In this document: positions 25,576 through 33,842 of the stretch, one piece after another | How the letters are laid out: each line of letters starts with the position of its first letter | Numbering within the stretch: position 1 is the stretch's first letter | The notes under the pieces: generated by a model | The model's database searches: none | Seen by the model: the letters and a program-made list of their open reading frames with translations, nothing else | Told to the model about the DNA's origin: nothing | Program-made: the position numbers and the translations under genes | DNA from: Syntrophobotulus glycolicus DSM 8271 | GTDB taxonomy: Bacteria > Bacillota > Desulfitobacteriia > Desulfitobacteriales > Syntrophobotulaceae | Direction of reading: 5' to 3' | Length of the DNA stretch: 64,000 nucleotides | Assembly: GCF_000190635.1 (NCBI RefSeq) | Contig: NC_015172.1 | Location: 620,001 to 684,000 of the forward strand

Positions 25576-28350
25576 ATGGATTACCGAGAAACATTAAATT
25601 TGCCTCAGACAGATTTTCCTATGCGCGGGAATCTGCCGCAGAGAGAACCGGATATTTTGCAAAAATGGGAAAACGGAGATATCTATGGTCAGGTTCAGGA
25701 GTCCCGCCGGGGACGCCGGAAGTTTATTCTTCATGACGGGCCTCCCTATGCCAATGGGGATATTCATCTCGGTCATGCTTTAAATAAAGTCCTTAAGGAT
25801 ATCATTATCCGTTTTAAGACGATGCAGGGATATGACGCTCCTTATGTTCCGGGCTGGGATACCCATGGCCTGCCGATCGAACAGCAAGTGATTAAAAAAC
25901 TGGGGCTGAACAGACATGCCGTTTCCACCCTGGAATTCAGGGCCCGGTGCAGTGATTATGCCAAGGAGTACGTGGAAATCCAGAAAGCCGAGTTTAAAAG
26001 GCTTGGCGTACGTGGAAACTGGGACAATGCTTACTTGACCCTGCATAAAGAATATGAAGCGGCGCAAATCGGTGTTTTCGGAGAAATGGCCAAAAAAGGC
26101 TATATCTACAAGGGTTTAAAACCGGTATACTGGTGTCCTTCCTGTGAAACAGCCTTGGCCGAGGCAGAAATTGACTATGCCGATAAAAAATCCACGGCAA
26201 TATTTGTGAAGTTCCCGGTCAAAGAAGATCAGGGTTTATTGGGAAAAGACAACACTTCTGTGGTGATTTGGACGACGACACCCTGGACATTGCCGGCTAA
26301 TCTGGCGATTTCCGTCCATCCGGAATATGAATATGCTCTGGTCCGGGACGGGGAAGAATATTTGGTGGTTGCCAAGGAACTTATGGAAGCTCTGAACAAA
26401 ACCTGGAACAGGGAGCTCACAGCGGTAAAAACCGTGAAAGGCAAAGAACTGGAAGGAATCGTTTGCCGCCATCCCCTGATGAGCCGGGATTCCGTATTGA
26501 TCTGCGGTGAACATGTTACTCTGGAGCAAGGGACCGGCTGTGTCCATACTGCTCCGGGCCATGGCGAAGACGACTTTATTGTCGGCAGGCAATACGGCCT
26601 GGATGTCCTTTGTCCTGTTGACCATCAGGGCAAGTTCACCAAAGAAGGCGGGCAATATGAAGGAATGAAGGTGGAGCAGGCTAATGCAGTGATCCTCAAA
26701 GATTTGCAGGAAGCCGGCATGCTGATCCATCAGGATAAAATCAAGCATTCCTACCCCCATTGCTGGAGATGCAAGAACCCGATTATTTTCCGGGCCACTG
26801 AACAATGGTTTGCGTCTATAGATGGATTCCGGCAGGCAGCCCTTGAGGAAATTGATCGGGTGGAATGGATTCCGGCCTGGGGCAAGGATAGGATTTACAA
26901 TATGATCGCCGACAGGGGAGACTGGTGTATATCCAGACAAAGAACCTGGGGTGTGCCGATTCCGATCTTTTACTGTGAAGATTGCGGAAAGGAAATCATC
27001 AACGAACAAACCATTGAGAAACTGCAGGAGATTTTCCGGCAGGAGGGTTCGGATGCCTGGTTTGCACACAGTGTCGAGGAGCTTCTGCCTGAAGGACTGA
27101 AATGTCAATGCGGGGGGACTGAATTCCGTAAAGAAACCGATATCATGGATGTTTGGTTTGATTCCGGAACCAGTCATGTCGGGGTTCTCAAGCTTAGACC
27201 GGAGTTAAGCTATCCTGCCGACATGTACCTGGAAGGGTCGGACCAGCACAGAGGGTGGTTCAATTCCTCTCTTTCAACCTCAGTGGCCGCTTATGGCCAG
27301 GCTCCCTACAAAACTGTTCTGACCCACGGTTTCCTGGTTGACGAGAAAGGACGCAAAATGTCCAAGTCTCAGGGTAACGGGGTAGATCCTCTCCAGGTGG
27401 TAAGGGACATGGGCGCGGATATTTTGAGACTATGGGTTTCTTCAGCGGATTACCGCAACGATGTAGCGGCATCTCCCCGCATTATGAACCAGATGGTTGA
27501 AGCGTACAGGAAAATCCGGAATACCCTGAGGTTCCTCTTAGGCAATCTCTATGACTTTAACCCCGAACAAGACAGGGTAGAGTACAGCAAGCTGCAGGAA
27601 ATTGACCGTTGGGTGCTGACCAGGCTGGCCAGGGTCATAGAGAAAGTCATCAAAGCTTATGAAACCTATGAGTTCCATGTTGTTTATCATACGGTTCATA
27701 ATTTCTGTACTGTTGAACTGAGCGCAATTTATCTGGATATTGTCAAGGACAGAGCGTATGTGGAAGGCAAAGAGTCCTTGCTCCGCCGTTCCGCCCAGAC
27801 AGTGATGAATGAGATTCTGAATGCTTTGGTGAGACTGCTGGCTCCGATCCTGGTATTCACAGCAGATGAAATCTGGGCGTATATACCGGGAGCAGATCCC
27901 GAAAGCAATGTTCAAATCGAGGAAATGCCGAAAATCAAACCGGAATGGGTTAACGAAGCGTTAGCCGCTAAGTGGGAAAAGATCTTGGCGATCCGAAATG
28001 ATATTACCAAGGCCTTGGAAACCGCCCGTCAGGAAAAACTGATCAATCATTCCCTGACAGCAAAGGTGGATGTCTATGTTGACCCTGAGCAATATGCCTT
28101 TGTCAGTGCCATACCCAATCTGGAGGAAATCGTCATCGTCTCCAGATTCATTGTGCACGAATTAAAGGACAATGTTCCTGAAGGGGCCTCAGCATCAGAA
28201 TTTTTCCCCGGCCTGAAGATCCTTGTCTCCAATGCCCCCGGGAAAAAGTGTGAAAGATGCTGGATCTATTATGAAGATTCGGGTACAGATACGGAGTATC
28301 CTGATCTCTGTCCGCGTTGTGCCGCTGTTGTCCGCAGTATCGGAAAATAA
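25576..28350 (+). CDS. ileS: isoleucyl-tRNA synthetase
   Basis: This 924-residue class I synthetase charges tRNA-Ile. The HIGH motif appears as HLGH at residues 64-67 and KMSKS at 594-598. The editing (CP1) domain lies between, with TTTPWTLPANLA. The C-terminus has the zinc-binding pairs C892/C895 and C912/C915, typical of the bacterial form. The ATG at 25576 is chosen behind CAGGAGTGATGAC; the open frame extends back into the T-box terminator and cannot be translated sensibly there. A terminator follows. Confidence 0.98.
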   Translation: MDYRETLNLPQTDFPMRGNLPQREPDILQKWENGDIYGQVQESRRGRRKFILHDGPPYANGDIHLGHALNKVLKDIIIRFKTMQGYDAPYVPGWDTHGLPIEQQVIKKLGLNRHAVSTLEFRARCSDYAKEYVEIQKAEFKRLGVRGNWDNAYLTLHKEYEAAQIGVFGEMAKKGYIYKGLKPVYWCPSCETALAEAEIDYADKKSTAIFVKFPVKEDQGLLGKDNTSVVIWTTTPWTLPANLAISVHPEYEYALVRDGEEYLVVAKELMEALNKTWNRELTAVKTVKGKELEGIVCRHPLMSRDSVLICGEHVTLEQGTGCVHTAPGHGEDDFIVGRQYGLDVLCPVDHQGKFTKEGGQYEGMKVEQANAVILKDLQEAGMLIHQDKIKHSYPHCWRCKNPIIFRATEQWFASIDGFRQAALEEIDRVEWIPAWGKDRIYNMIADRGDWCISRQRTWGVPIPIFYCEDCGKEIINEQTIEKLQEIFRQEGSDAWFAHSVEELLPEGLKCQCGGTEFRKETDIMDVWFDSGTSHVGVLKLRPELSYPADMYLEGSDQHRGWFNSSLSTSVAAYGQAPYKTVLTHGFLVDEKGRKMSKSQGNGVDPLQVVRDMGADILRLWVSSADYRNDVAASPRIMNQMVEAYRKIRNTLRFLLGNLYDFNPEQDRVEYSKLQEIDRWVLTRLARVIEKVIKAYETYEFHVVYHTVHNFCTVELSAIYLDIVKDRAYVEGKESLLRRSAQTVMNEILNALVRLLAPILVFTADEIWAYIPGADPESNVQIEEMPKIKPEWVNEALAAKWEKILAIRNDITKALETARQEKLINHSLTAKVDVYVDPEQYAFVSAIPNLEEIVIVSRFIVHELKDNVPEGASASEFFPGLKILVSNAPGKKCERCWIYYEDSGTDTEYPDLCPRCAAVVRSIGK

Positions 28351-28360
28351 AAAATGGACG

Positions 28361-28398
28361 ATAGGATGAAGGGGAGCATTTTGCTCCTCTATTCTTTT
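28361..28398 (+). terminator. terminator of ileS (copy A of a duplicated element)
   Basis: GGGGAGCA and TGCTCCTCT pair around a short TTT loop, followed by a short TTCTTTT tail. The 20-odd bases leading into it, and the general layout, are repeated at 29836-29893 after the HEPN gene. Confidence 0.7.
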
Positions 28399-28508
28399 GC
28401 CAGCACGGACAGATTTTTCTTTTTTCGTTCACCTCAAAGGATGAAGGGACATATATTGCTAGTGGGACGAGCAACCAGCTGGAAATATTGAAAAGAGGTT
28501 AGAATAAA

Positions 28509-28820
28509 ATGATAAAACTTTATTTCACTTCTCCCTCAGCCTTAACTTTATATTCAATCGCGGGCATAAGTGCAATCAGTTTTTTGGTCAAAAAATACCC
28601 CCAGGTTAAACAATATACCGATATTGCTGTCCATTTGACATCCTATATTGGGGACAATTATACATCCTGGGGGATAAAAAGCAACGAAATCGTCAATTAT
28701 TTCGTCAAAGATTTCATTAATAGGTATTACAATAATTTCGGAGTCATTTCAGTGCAGGAAATTCTTGTAAATGCGATGGGAATTGCTGAGATTCCGCAAA
28801 TTAAAATTGTACCTTCGTGA
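28509..28820 (+). CDS. hypothetical protein with N-terminal hydrophobic segment
   Basis: This is a 103-residue protein I do not recognise. It begins MIKLYFTSPSALTLYSIAGISAISFLV, suggesting one membrane span or a signal-like segment. The rest is mixed and rich in Tyr, Asn and Ile (NYFVKDFINRYYNNFGVIS). A GAAAAGAGG site lies 12 bases upstream of the ATG, and a strong terminator-like inverted repeat follows at 28858-28921, so it appears to be a single-gene unit. It lies in the A/T-rich island between two related terminators. No function can be assigned. Confidence 0.55.
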   Translation: MIKLYFTSPSALTLYSIAGISAISFLVKKYPQVKQYTDIAVHLTSYIGDNYTSWGIKSNEIVNYFVKDFINRYYNNFGVISVQEILVNAMGIAEIPQIKIVPS

Positions 28821-28857
28821 TGGATAGAGGTTGAATACAGATTGAAGCATATGATTC

Positions 28858-28921
28858 GGGGTTTGGTTTGATTGATGGGCAAACAGTCCTTTGCAGAATA
28901 GGTCAAACCATACCCCTTTTT
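28858..28921 (+). terminator. large nested inverted repeat, probable terminator
   Basis: The 14-bp outer arms 28858-28871 and 28903-28916 match with one mismatch and are followed by five T residues. Inside the loop a second stem GCAAA (28879-28883) and TTTGC (28890-28894) encloses six bases. The position after the hypothetical gene and the T-run suggest termination. The nested form is more elaborate than needed. Confidence 0.65.
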
Positions 28922-29001
28922 GATTTCACTGATATTTCTCACCACATTGAAAATATGGCCGGATAGTACAGATCCCCAGCTGTTAGTTTAATTTAGAAAA
29001 T

Positions 29002-29030
29002 TTTAACTGTTAAAGAGATTATGCTATAAT
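29002..29030 (+). promoter_or_regulatory. promoter with palindromic operator for the MNT/HEPN pair
   Basis: An extended -10, TGCTATAAT, ends at 29030 (TATAAT 29025-29030). A -35-like TTTAAC lies 17 bp upstream at 29002-29007. It forms one half of the perfect 13-base palindrome TTTAACTGTTAAA (29002-29014), a likely autoregulatory site. The first gene starts 60 bp downstream. Confidence 0.65.
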
Positions 29031-29090
29031 GATAATAAACAATAAGACCTGAGAATAACCGGCTATGCTGGCAAAAAGGGAGTTATTGGT

Positions 29091-29414
29091 GTGGAAAAAA
29101 AAATACAGGATGAGTTAGATATCCTTAAAGATATCATATTAAACACAGTTCCTGTGGAGCAGATATTTCTGTTCGGCTCTTATGTATATGGTGAACAGCA
29201 TACTGATTCGGATCTGGATATCTATGTGGTGATGGATGAAAATACGAAGATAAGAGAAATCGATGCAATAAGGTTGATTCGTAAAGCTATTCGTGATAAG
29301 AAAACAATGCCGGTGGATGTGGTTGTCCGTAAAAAAAATAAGTTTAATCAGCTTAAATACACCCCTTCGATTGAGCGGCAAATTGCTCAGGAAGGTGTGA
29401 TGCTGTATGGGTAA
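29091..29414 (+). CDS. MNT-type nucleotidyltransferase antitoxin
   Basis: This 107-residue minimal nucleotidyltransferase has FGSYVYGEQHTDSDLDIYVV at residues 28-47, giving the GSx10DxD metal-binding signature (Gly29-Ser30, Asp41, Asp43) and a third acidic residue in MPVDVVV (Asp76). In MNT/HEPN systems this protein neutralises the HEPN toxin, in some cases by adenylylating it. The start is GTG at 29091 behind AAAGGGAG. It overlaps the HEPN gene by 8 bases, as usual for the pair. Confidence 0.88.
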   Translation: MEKKIQDELDILKDIILNTVPVEQIFLFGSYVYGEQHTDSDLDIYVVMDENTKIREIDAIRLIRKAIRDKKTMPVDVVVRKKNKFNQLKYTPSIERQIAQEGVMLYG

Positions 29415-29811
29415 CCTAAAACAGGCACAGCAATGGCAGAGATTTGCTGCAATGGATTTAAAAAGTGCCGAGTACCTTCTCAGTATGCATCCTGTTCCGG
29501 TGGAAGTTATTTGTTATCATTGTCAGCAAGCTGCTGAAAAGTATCTTAAAGGCTATCTTGTTCTGAACGGAATGAATCCGCCTAAGATACATGATTTAGA
29601 CGAATTGTGCAAGCATTGTTTGGAATTATCCAATATCTTTAACAATATAGCTGACCAATGCTCGGACCTGACAGCTTACGGCGTACAGCCGAGATATCCA
29701 ATGGAGCCCATGTTGGAGGAACAAGATATGCAGCAGGCGTTGAATAGCGCGAAAACGGTTCGAGATTTAATTCTAAAGATTGCGCCAGAGATGGCTCATC
29801 AATCAATTTAG
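29407..29811 (+). CDS. HEPN domain protein, probable toxin partner
   Basis: This 134-residue helical protein has the HEPN core CYHCQQAAEKYLKGYLVLNG (around residues 36-55) and HDLDELCKHC at 62-71. It ends with YGVQPRYPME and a long C-terminal helix. The RxxxxxH ribonuclease motif of classic HepT is not evident; the YP-containing form belongs to another HEPN branch, so the toxic activity is uncertain. The ATG lies within the end of the MNT gene. A terminator duplicated from the ileS end follows. Confidence 0.85.
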   Translation: MGNLKQAQQWQRFAAMDLKSAEYLLSMHPVPVEVICYHCQQAAEKYLKGYLVLNGMNPPKIHDLDELCKHCLELSNIFNNIADQCSDLTAYGVQPRYPMEPMLEEQDMQQALNSAKTVRDLILKIAPEMAHQSI

Positions 29812-29835
29812 AAAATTATTTCATACAGTATTAAC

Positions 29836-29893
29836 AATAAAAAATAGACGATAGGATAAGGGAGAGGATTTTGCTCTCCCCTATCCTTATTTT
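29836..29893 (+). terminator. terminator after the HEPN gene (copy B of the duplicated element)
   Basis: AGGATAAGGGAGAG pairs with CTCTCCCCTATCCT, followed by TTATTTTTT. The leading 22 bases (29836 onward) match those before the ileS terminator at 28345 with one difference. Confidence 0.8.
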
Positions 29894-30104
29894 TTGCATT
29901 ATCCCGTACCCTTGCCTTAATTTTTTTAATATTGAAAATATTTATAATATTAATAGACAGGTAAAATGATTAGTTGTAAAATAAAGGGCAAATATATTTT
30001 TAGGGATTCTTTTTACATCTTTCCTGGGATTATGGTTTATTTTAAAGGTCAATGAGAAGAAGTGATTCAAAGAACATCTTAATACATACCGGGGGGGAAA
30101 TGAA

Positions 30105-30965
30105 ATGAATATTGATAAGGGTATTGCCAATGAGATTGTCAATTTTATTTTCGAAACAACAGGTTATCACGGAATTATAAGCAATAGCAAATCAGGAACA
30201 ATCATTGCCGATTCTTTCGGCAAAAGGGTCGGTGTTGTTCATGATGGGCACGTAAAGATCATGAACAGCGATCTCAAGGAGATCGCTGTCACGGTAGAAG
30301 ACGAGATGGCGGCCAATCACAGACAGAAAGAGGGGTATAACCTGGCAATTGAGCTTGACGGAGAAAAAATAGGCTGTATCGGACTGGCCGGGCCGGTCGA
30401 TATTGTCAAGAACCTCGGCAGGGTTGCGGCGGGAATGGTTGTGTCCAAGCTCCAGGCTGAAGAGTTGAAAAAGACTTTACAGGGTATGGTTTACAGGCTG
30501 AATGAGGCCATTGAGCATGCTGCCAGCGCGGTACAGGAGGTTGCGGCTTCTTCTCAGGAAGTGGCGGCGATCAGTGAAACGGTCTTAAAGGCGGTAGATG
30601 ACGGGCGTGATCAGGTTAAGCAAACCTCCAGCATTCTCGAATTTATCCGCAGGGTGGCTAATCAGACCAACCTTTTAGGTCTGAATGCCGCGATTGAAGC
30701 TGCCCGGGCCGGGGAAATGGGCAGAGGCTTTTCCGTGGTGGCCGATGAAGTGCGGAAATTGGCTGTTGACAGCAACAGGTCTACAGATGAGATTGCAGAG
30801 ATCTTGAAACAGTTTGAAAACGTGATTTTGAAAATCAGTGAAGGGGTCAAGCAAAATAATGAGATCATTCATGAACAAGCCAACGCAACCCAGGATATTA
30901 CCAGAATAGTGGAGGATGTCCAGCAGGTAGGGCGTGAGCTTGATAAAATGGCGGCCAAGCTGTAG
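30105..30965 (+). CDS. soluble methyl-accepting chemotaxis-like protein with N-terminal diacid-recognition-type domain
   Basis: This is a 286-residue protein without membrane segments. Residues 1-120 resemble the sugar-diacid recognition domain of CdaR-type regulators ([18 protein letters not shown], then RVGVVHDGH and [20 protein letters not shown]). Residues 130-280 are a coiled-coil chemoreceptor signalling domain with the tip sequence [38 protein letters not shown], which contacts CheA/CheW. It may report an intracellular metabolite to a chemosensory array. The coiled coil is short. Start ATG follows a G-rich GGGGGGG site. No che genes are adjacent. The gene converges on aguB. Confidence 0.85.
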   Translation: MNIDKGIANEIVNFIFETTGYHGIISNSKSGTIIADSFGKRVGVVHDGHVKIMNSDLKEIAVTVEDEMAANHRQKEGYNLAIELDGEKIGCIGLAGPVDIVKNLGRVAAGMVVSKLQAEELKKTLQGMVYRLNEAIEHAASAVQEVAASSQEVAAISETVLKAVDDGRDQVKQTSSILEFIRRVANQTNLLGLNAAIEAARAGEMGRGFSVVADEVRKLAVDSNRSTDEIAEILKQFENVILKISEGVKQNNEIIHEQANATQDITRIVEDVQQVGRELDKMAAKL

Positions 30966-30980
30966 AAAACCGGACCTGTC

Positions 30981-31865
30981 TTAATGGTCTTTGATGATAA
31001 GCTCACCGTCAGAGGAGGTAATCACCCGGTATAAATCCGGCCTCCTGTCCCTGAAGATTCCCCATTCCAGCCTTTGAGTCGCCAATTGATCCAGATCAAA
31101 GTCGGCCACAAGAACGGTTTCTTCGGTACGGCCTGCTTCGGCAACCTTATTTCCTTGCGGGCCGGCAATAAAGGAAGAACCGTAGAACGTGATCCGGGAA
31201 TCCTCGTCCGCTTCAACCCCGACCCGGTTGGAAGCGACGACAGGGAGGAGATTGGCGGCGGCATGGCCAAGCATACAGGCTTGCCAGTGCTCCTTGGAAT
31301 CAATACTCTTATCCTGAGGTTCTGAACCGATGGCAGTGGGATAGAAGAGGATTTCCGCACCCATCAGGGCCATACACCTGGCCGCTTCCGGGTACCATTG
31401 GTCCCAGCAGATACCGACCCCGATTTTTCCATAGCGGGTATTCCAGACCCGAAAACCGGTATCTCCGGGATTAAAATAAAATTTCTCCTCATAGCCAGGT
31501 CCGTCCGGTATATGACTTTTCCGGTATTTTCCCAGGATTTCTCCTCCGGCATCAATGATGGCGACAGAATTATACCGGGCATAGTTTTTCTTCTCATAAA
31601 AACTGATTGGCAGAACGACCTGAAGCTCTCCGGCAACCTGTTTAAAATGGTTGACGGCTTTATTTTGTTCCAGCTCGGTTGCATAGACATCATAATCCGA
31701 CTTCTCTTTTTGACAGAAGTACGGTGTTTCAAACAACTCCTGTAAAAGAATGATCTGAGCGCCTCCGGCAGCCGCCTGGCGAACCAGGCCGTCGGCTTTG
31801 GCGATGTTTTTGTCTATGCTCCCGGTGCAGCTCATCTGGGTTGCCGCTACTTTAACGTTTCTCAT
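30981..31865 (-). CDS. aguB: N-carbamoylputrescine amidase
   Basis: This 294-residue carbon-nitrogen hydrolase (nitrilase fold) converts N-carbamoylputrescine to putrescine, CO2 and ammonia. The Glu-Lys-Cys triad is visible: Glu in LLQELFETPYF, Lys in KYRKSHIPDG and Cys in GVGICWDQWYPEAAR. It overlaps the stop of aguA (TGATG), so it is translated from the same message. GTG 31868 directly before the ATG is an alternative start. The preceding gene, agmatine deiminase, fixes the pathway. Confidence 0.94.
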   Translation of the reverse strand: MRNVKVAATQMSCTGSIDKNIAKADGLVRQAAAGGAQIILLQELFETPYFCQKEKSDYDVYATELEQNKAVNHFKQVAGELQVVLPISFYEKKNYARYNSVAIIDAGGEILGKYRKSHIPDGPGYEEKFYFNPGDTGFRVWNTRYGKIGVGICWDQWYPEAARCMALMGAEILFYPTAIGSEPQDKSIDSKEHWQACMLGHAAANLLPVVASNRVGVEADEDSRITFYGSSFIAGPQGNKVAEAGRTEETVLVADFDLDQLATQRLEWGIFRDRRPDLYRVITSSDGELIIKDH

Positions 31866-32902
31866 CACTTTTCCTTCTTTCCTGACGGCAGTTGCTGAGT
31901 TATGCAGTGAACATTGCCGCCCTCTCTGATCAGGCCCATCCCGTTGACGGTGCGGAGCTGTCTTTCAGGAAACAGTTCGCCCAAAACCCGGATCGCTGAA
32001 TGATCGCTTTTCTCCGCCTGACCGCCGAAAACGGGTAAGATCAATCCCCCGTTGACAAAATAAAAATTCAGGTAGCTCAATGTTAACCGGCGGCCCCGGT
32101 CAGACATCTTTGGGGGCTGTTGGACAGGGATGATGTCCAGTTTCCTGTCCCTGGCATCGGTTGCTCCGGTTAAAACCTTGAGATTCTCTCTGGTGATCGC
32201 ATAATTTTCATCTTCCGGATCATCGCATACCTGCAACAGGATTTTGCCCGGAGCGGCAAAACAGGCCACATTGTCCACATGGCCGTCGGTCTCGTCACCG
32301 GACAAGCCGCTTTTCAGCCAAATCACTTTCCTGATATTTAAATATTTTTTTAATTGGTCTTCAATTTGTTCCCTGGTGAGGCCCCTGTTGCGGTTGGGAT
32401 TTAACAGGCATTCTTCCGTAGTAAGGACCGTGCCTTCCCCATCGACGTGAATTGAACCGCCCTCCAAAATCAGGGGGGAGTCAAACTGCTTCAGGGCAAA
32501 ATGGTCAAGAATGGCGGGGGCAGCCTGATTATCCAAATCCCAGGGCGAGTATTTGCCGCCCCAGGCATTAAACTGCCAATTGACCCCGGCAACATCTCCC
32601 TGATCACTGACCAGAAATGTTGGTCCATTGTCCCTGAGCCAGGCATCATTGTGTTCAATAGGCAAATATTGAATCCGCCCCTCCTGAAAAAGAGAAGAAA
32701 ACGTTGATAAATCAGGGGAATTGACCATAACCGTAACCGGTTCGAATTCTGCAATTGCCCGGATGATTTCAGCATAGGCCTGACAAACGGAAGCGTAATC
32801 TTCCGGATAACACATGGATTCCCGGACAGGCCAGGAAATCAAGGTTTGGGCATGTCCGTCCCATTCCGGGGGCATTCTATAATTTAGATCCTTGGGGTAC
32901 AT
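31865..32902 (-). CDS. aguA: agmatine deiminase
   Basis: This 345-residue enzyme of the guanidino-group modifying superfamily hydrolyses agmatine to N-carbamoylputrescine. It begins YRMPPEWDGHAQTLISWP, contains the LRDNGPTFL active-site segment, SGDETDGHVDNVACF, and the nucleophilic cysteine in EGGNVHCITQQ near the C-terminus. With aguB it forms a two-gene minus-strand operon for putrescine. It is divergent from comB, separated by 150 bases. Confidence 0.95.
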   Translation of the reverse strand: MYPKDLNYRMPPEWDGHAQTLISWPVRESMCYPEDYASVCQAYAEIIRAIAEFEPVTVMVNSPDLSTFSSLFQEGRIQYLPIEHNDAWLRDNGPTFLVSDQGDVAGVNWQFNAWGGKYSPWDLDNQAAPAILDHFALKQFDSPLILEGGSIHVDGEGTVLTTEECLLNPNRNRGLTREQIEDQLKKYLNIRKVIWLKSGLSGDETDGHVDNVACFAAPGKILLQVCDDPEDENYAITRENLKVLTGATDARDRKLDIIPVQQPPKMSDRGRRLTLSYLNFYFVNGGLILPVFGGQAEKSDHSAIRVLGELFPERQLRTVNGMGLIREGGNVHCITQQLPSGKKEK

Positions 32903-32960
32903 AACCGTCCCTTTCCAAAATCTTTATTATCACAAAATATGATTACTATTTTAGGTGAAC

Positions 32961-32989
32961 TTGACTGATTTTACAAGGATAGGTATTGT
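32961..32989 (+). promoter_or_regulatory. sigma-A promoter for comB
   Basis: TTGACT at 32961-32966 and TATTGT at 32984-32989 are 17 bp apart. The comB start lies 64 bp downstream behind GGAGGGG. It lies in the divergent region shared with aguA. Confidence 0.6.
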
Positions 32990-33052
32990 TAAAGAAAAAC
33001 GAATAAGCCGACCTGAATGAGGAAACACCATTTAAATCAGGAGGGGTTAACC

Positions 33053-33784
33053 ATGTACATCGAAGTGATCCCCAGTGCCCAATCTCATTACCAGGGAAGC
33101 CTGGAGAACAAAATTGCCATTGTGATCGATGTTTTTCGGGCGACAAGTACGATGGCGACAGCGCTGGCCAATGGAGCGGCGGCTCTGATCCCGGCGGCTT
33201 CGGTTGAGGAGGCTTTAGCCAGGAAGCGGGAGAACCCTGAAGCTCTTTTGGGCGGGGAAAGGCAGGCTGTATTGATTGAAGGATTTGATCTGGGCAATTC
33301 CCCCGATGAGTATACAGTGGAGAAAGTAAAGGGGAAAAAAGTGATCATCACGACAACAAATGGGACCATGGCCATTAAAGCGGCAGCTCCGGCGGAAAAA
33401 GTCCGGATGCTTTCGTTTTTGAACATGGACAGTGTTGTACGGAAAGTGGATCAGGAAATCAGGGAATGCCCCGGTATTGACGGCATAATCATCGTCTGTT
33501 CCGGGACGGAGGAGCGTTTTGATTTGCCTGATACATTGTGCGCGGGGATGTTTATTGAACAGTTCGGCAGAGGGATAAACGTCAATGATCTTGGTTTAGC
33601 CGCTCAAATGTTGTACAATAGTTCAAAACCCAATCTTCTGGAAACCCTGAAAAATACCGAACATGGTCAGGTCTTGATTACACTGGGGTTTCAGAAGGAT
33701 GTGGAGTATTGTTCCGCGGTCAATCGGTTGTCCGTTGTTCCGGTGCTTCGGAACGGGGAAATTGTTTGGCGGGAAGACAGATAA
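33053..33784 (+). CDS. comB: 2-phosphosulfolactate phosphatase family protein
   Basis: This 243-residue protein of the ComB family has IDVFRATSTMATALANGAAALIPA, LLGGERQAVLIEGFDLGNSP, and TTTNGTMAI, then an acidic VCSGTEERFDLPD segment. ComB dephosphorylates phosphosulfolactate in coenzyme M synthesis in archaea. Many Firmicutes carry homologues without coenzyme M, so the substrate here is not certain. No comA or comC is adjacent. The ATG at 33053 with GGAGGGG is chosen over GTG/ATG-like upstream options. Confidence 0.88.
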   Translation: MYIEVIPSAQSHYQGSLENKIAIVIDVFRATSTMATALANGAAALIPAASVEEALARKRENPEALLGGERQAVLIEGFDLGNSPDEYTVEKVKGKKVIITTTNGTMAIKAAAPAEKVRMLSFLNMDSVVRKVDQEIRECPGIDGIIIVCSGTEERFDLPDTLCAGMFIEQFGRGINVNDLGLAAQMLYNSSKPNLLETLKNTEHGQVLITLGFQKDVEYCSAVNRLSVVPVLRNGEIVWREDR

Positions 33785-33842
33785 CCCAGTGAGCAAAATG
33801 CGGAATTTTGGCAAAGAATTTAGATAAAGGGGTCTGATTTCC

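Noticed and set aside
26236-27177. 313-codon open frame on the minus strand
   Set aside because: It is fully antisense to ileS, has no ribosome binding site or recognisable domain, and follows from the codon bias of the real gene.
29926-29953. AT-rich inverted repeat TTAATATT/AATATTAA as an origin or operator
   Set aside because: The arms are only 8 bp of pure A/T in a very A/T-rich region, so chance is a sufficient explanation.
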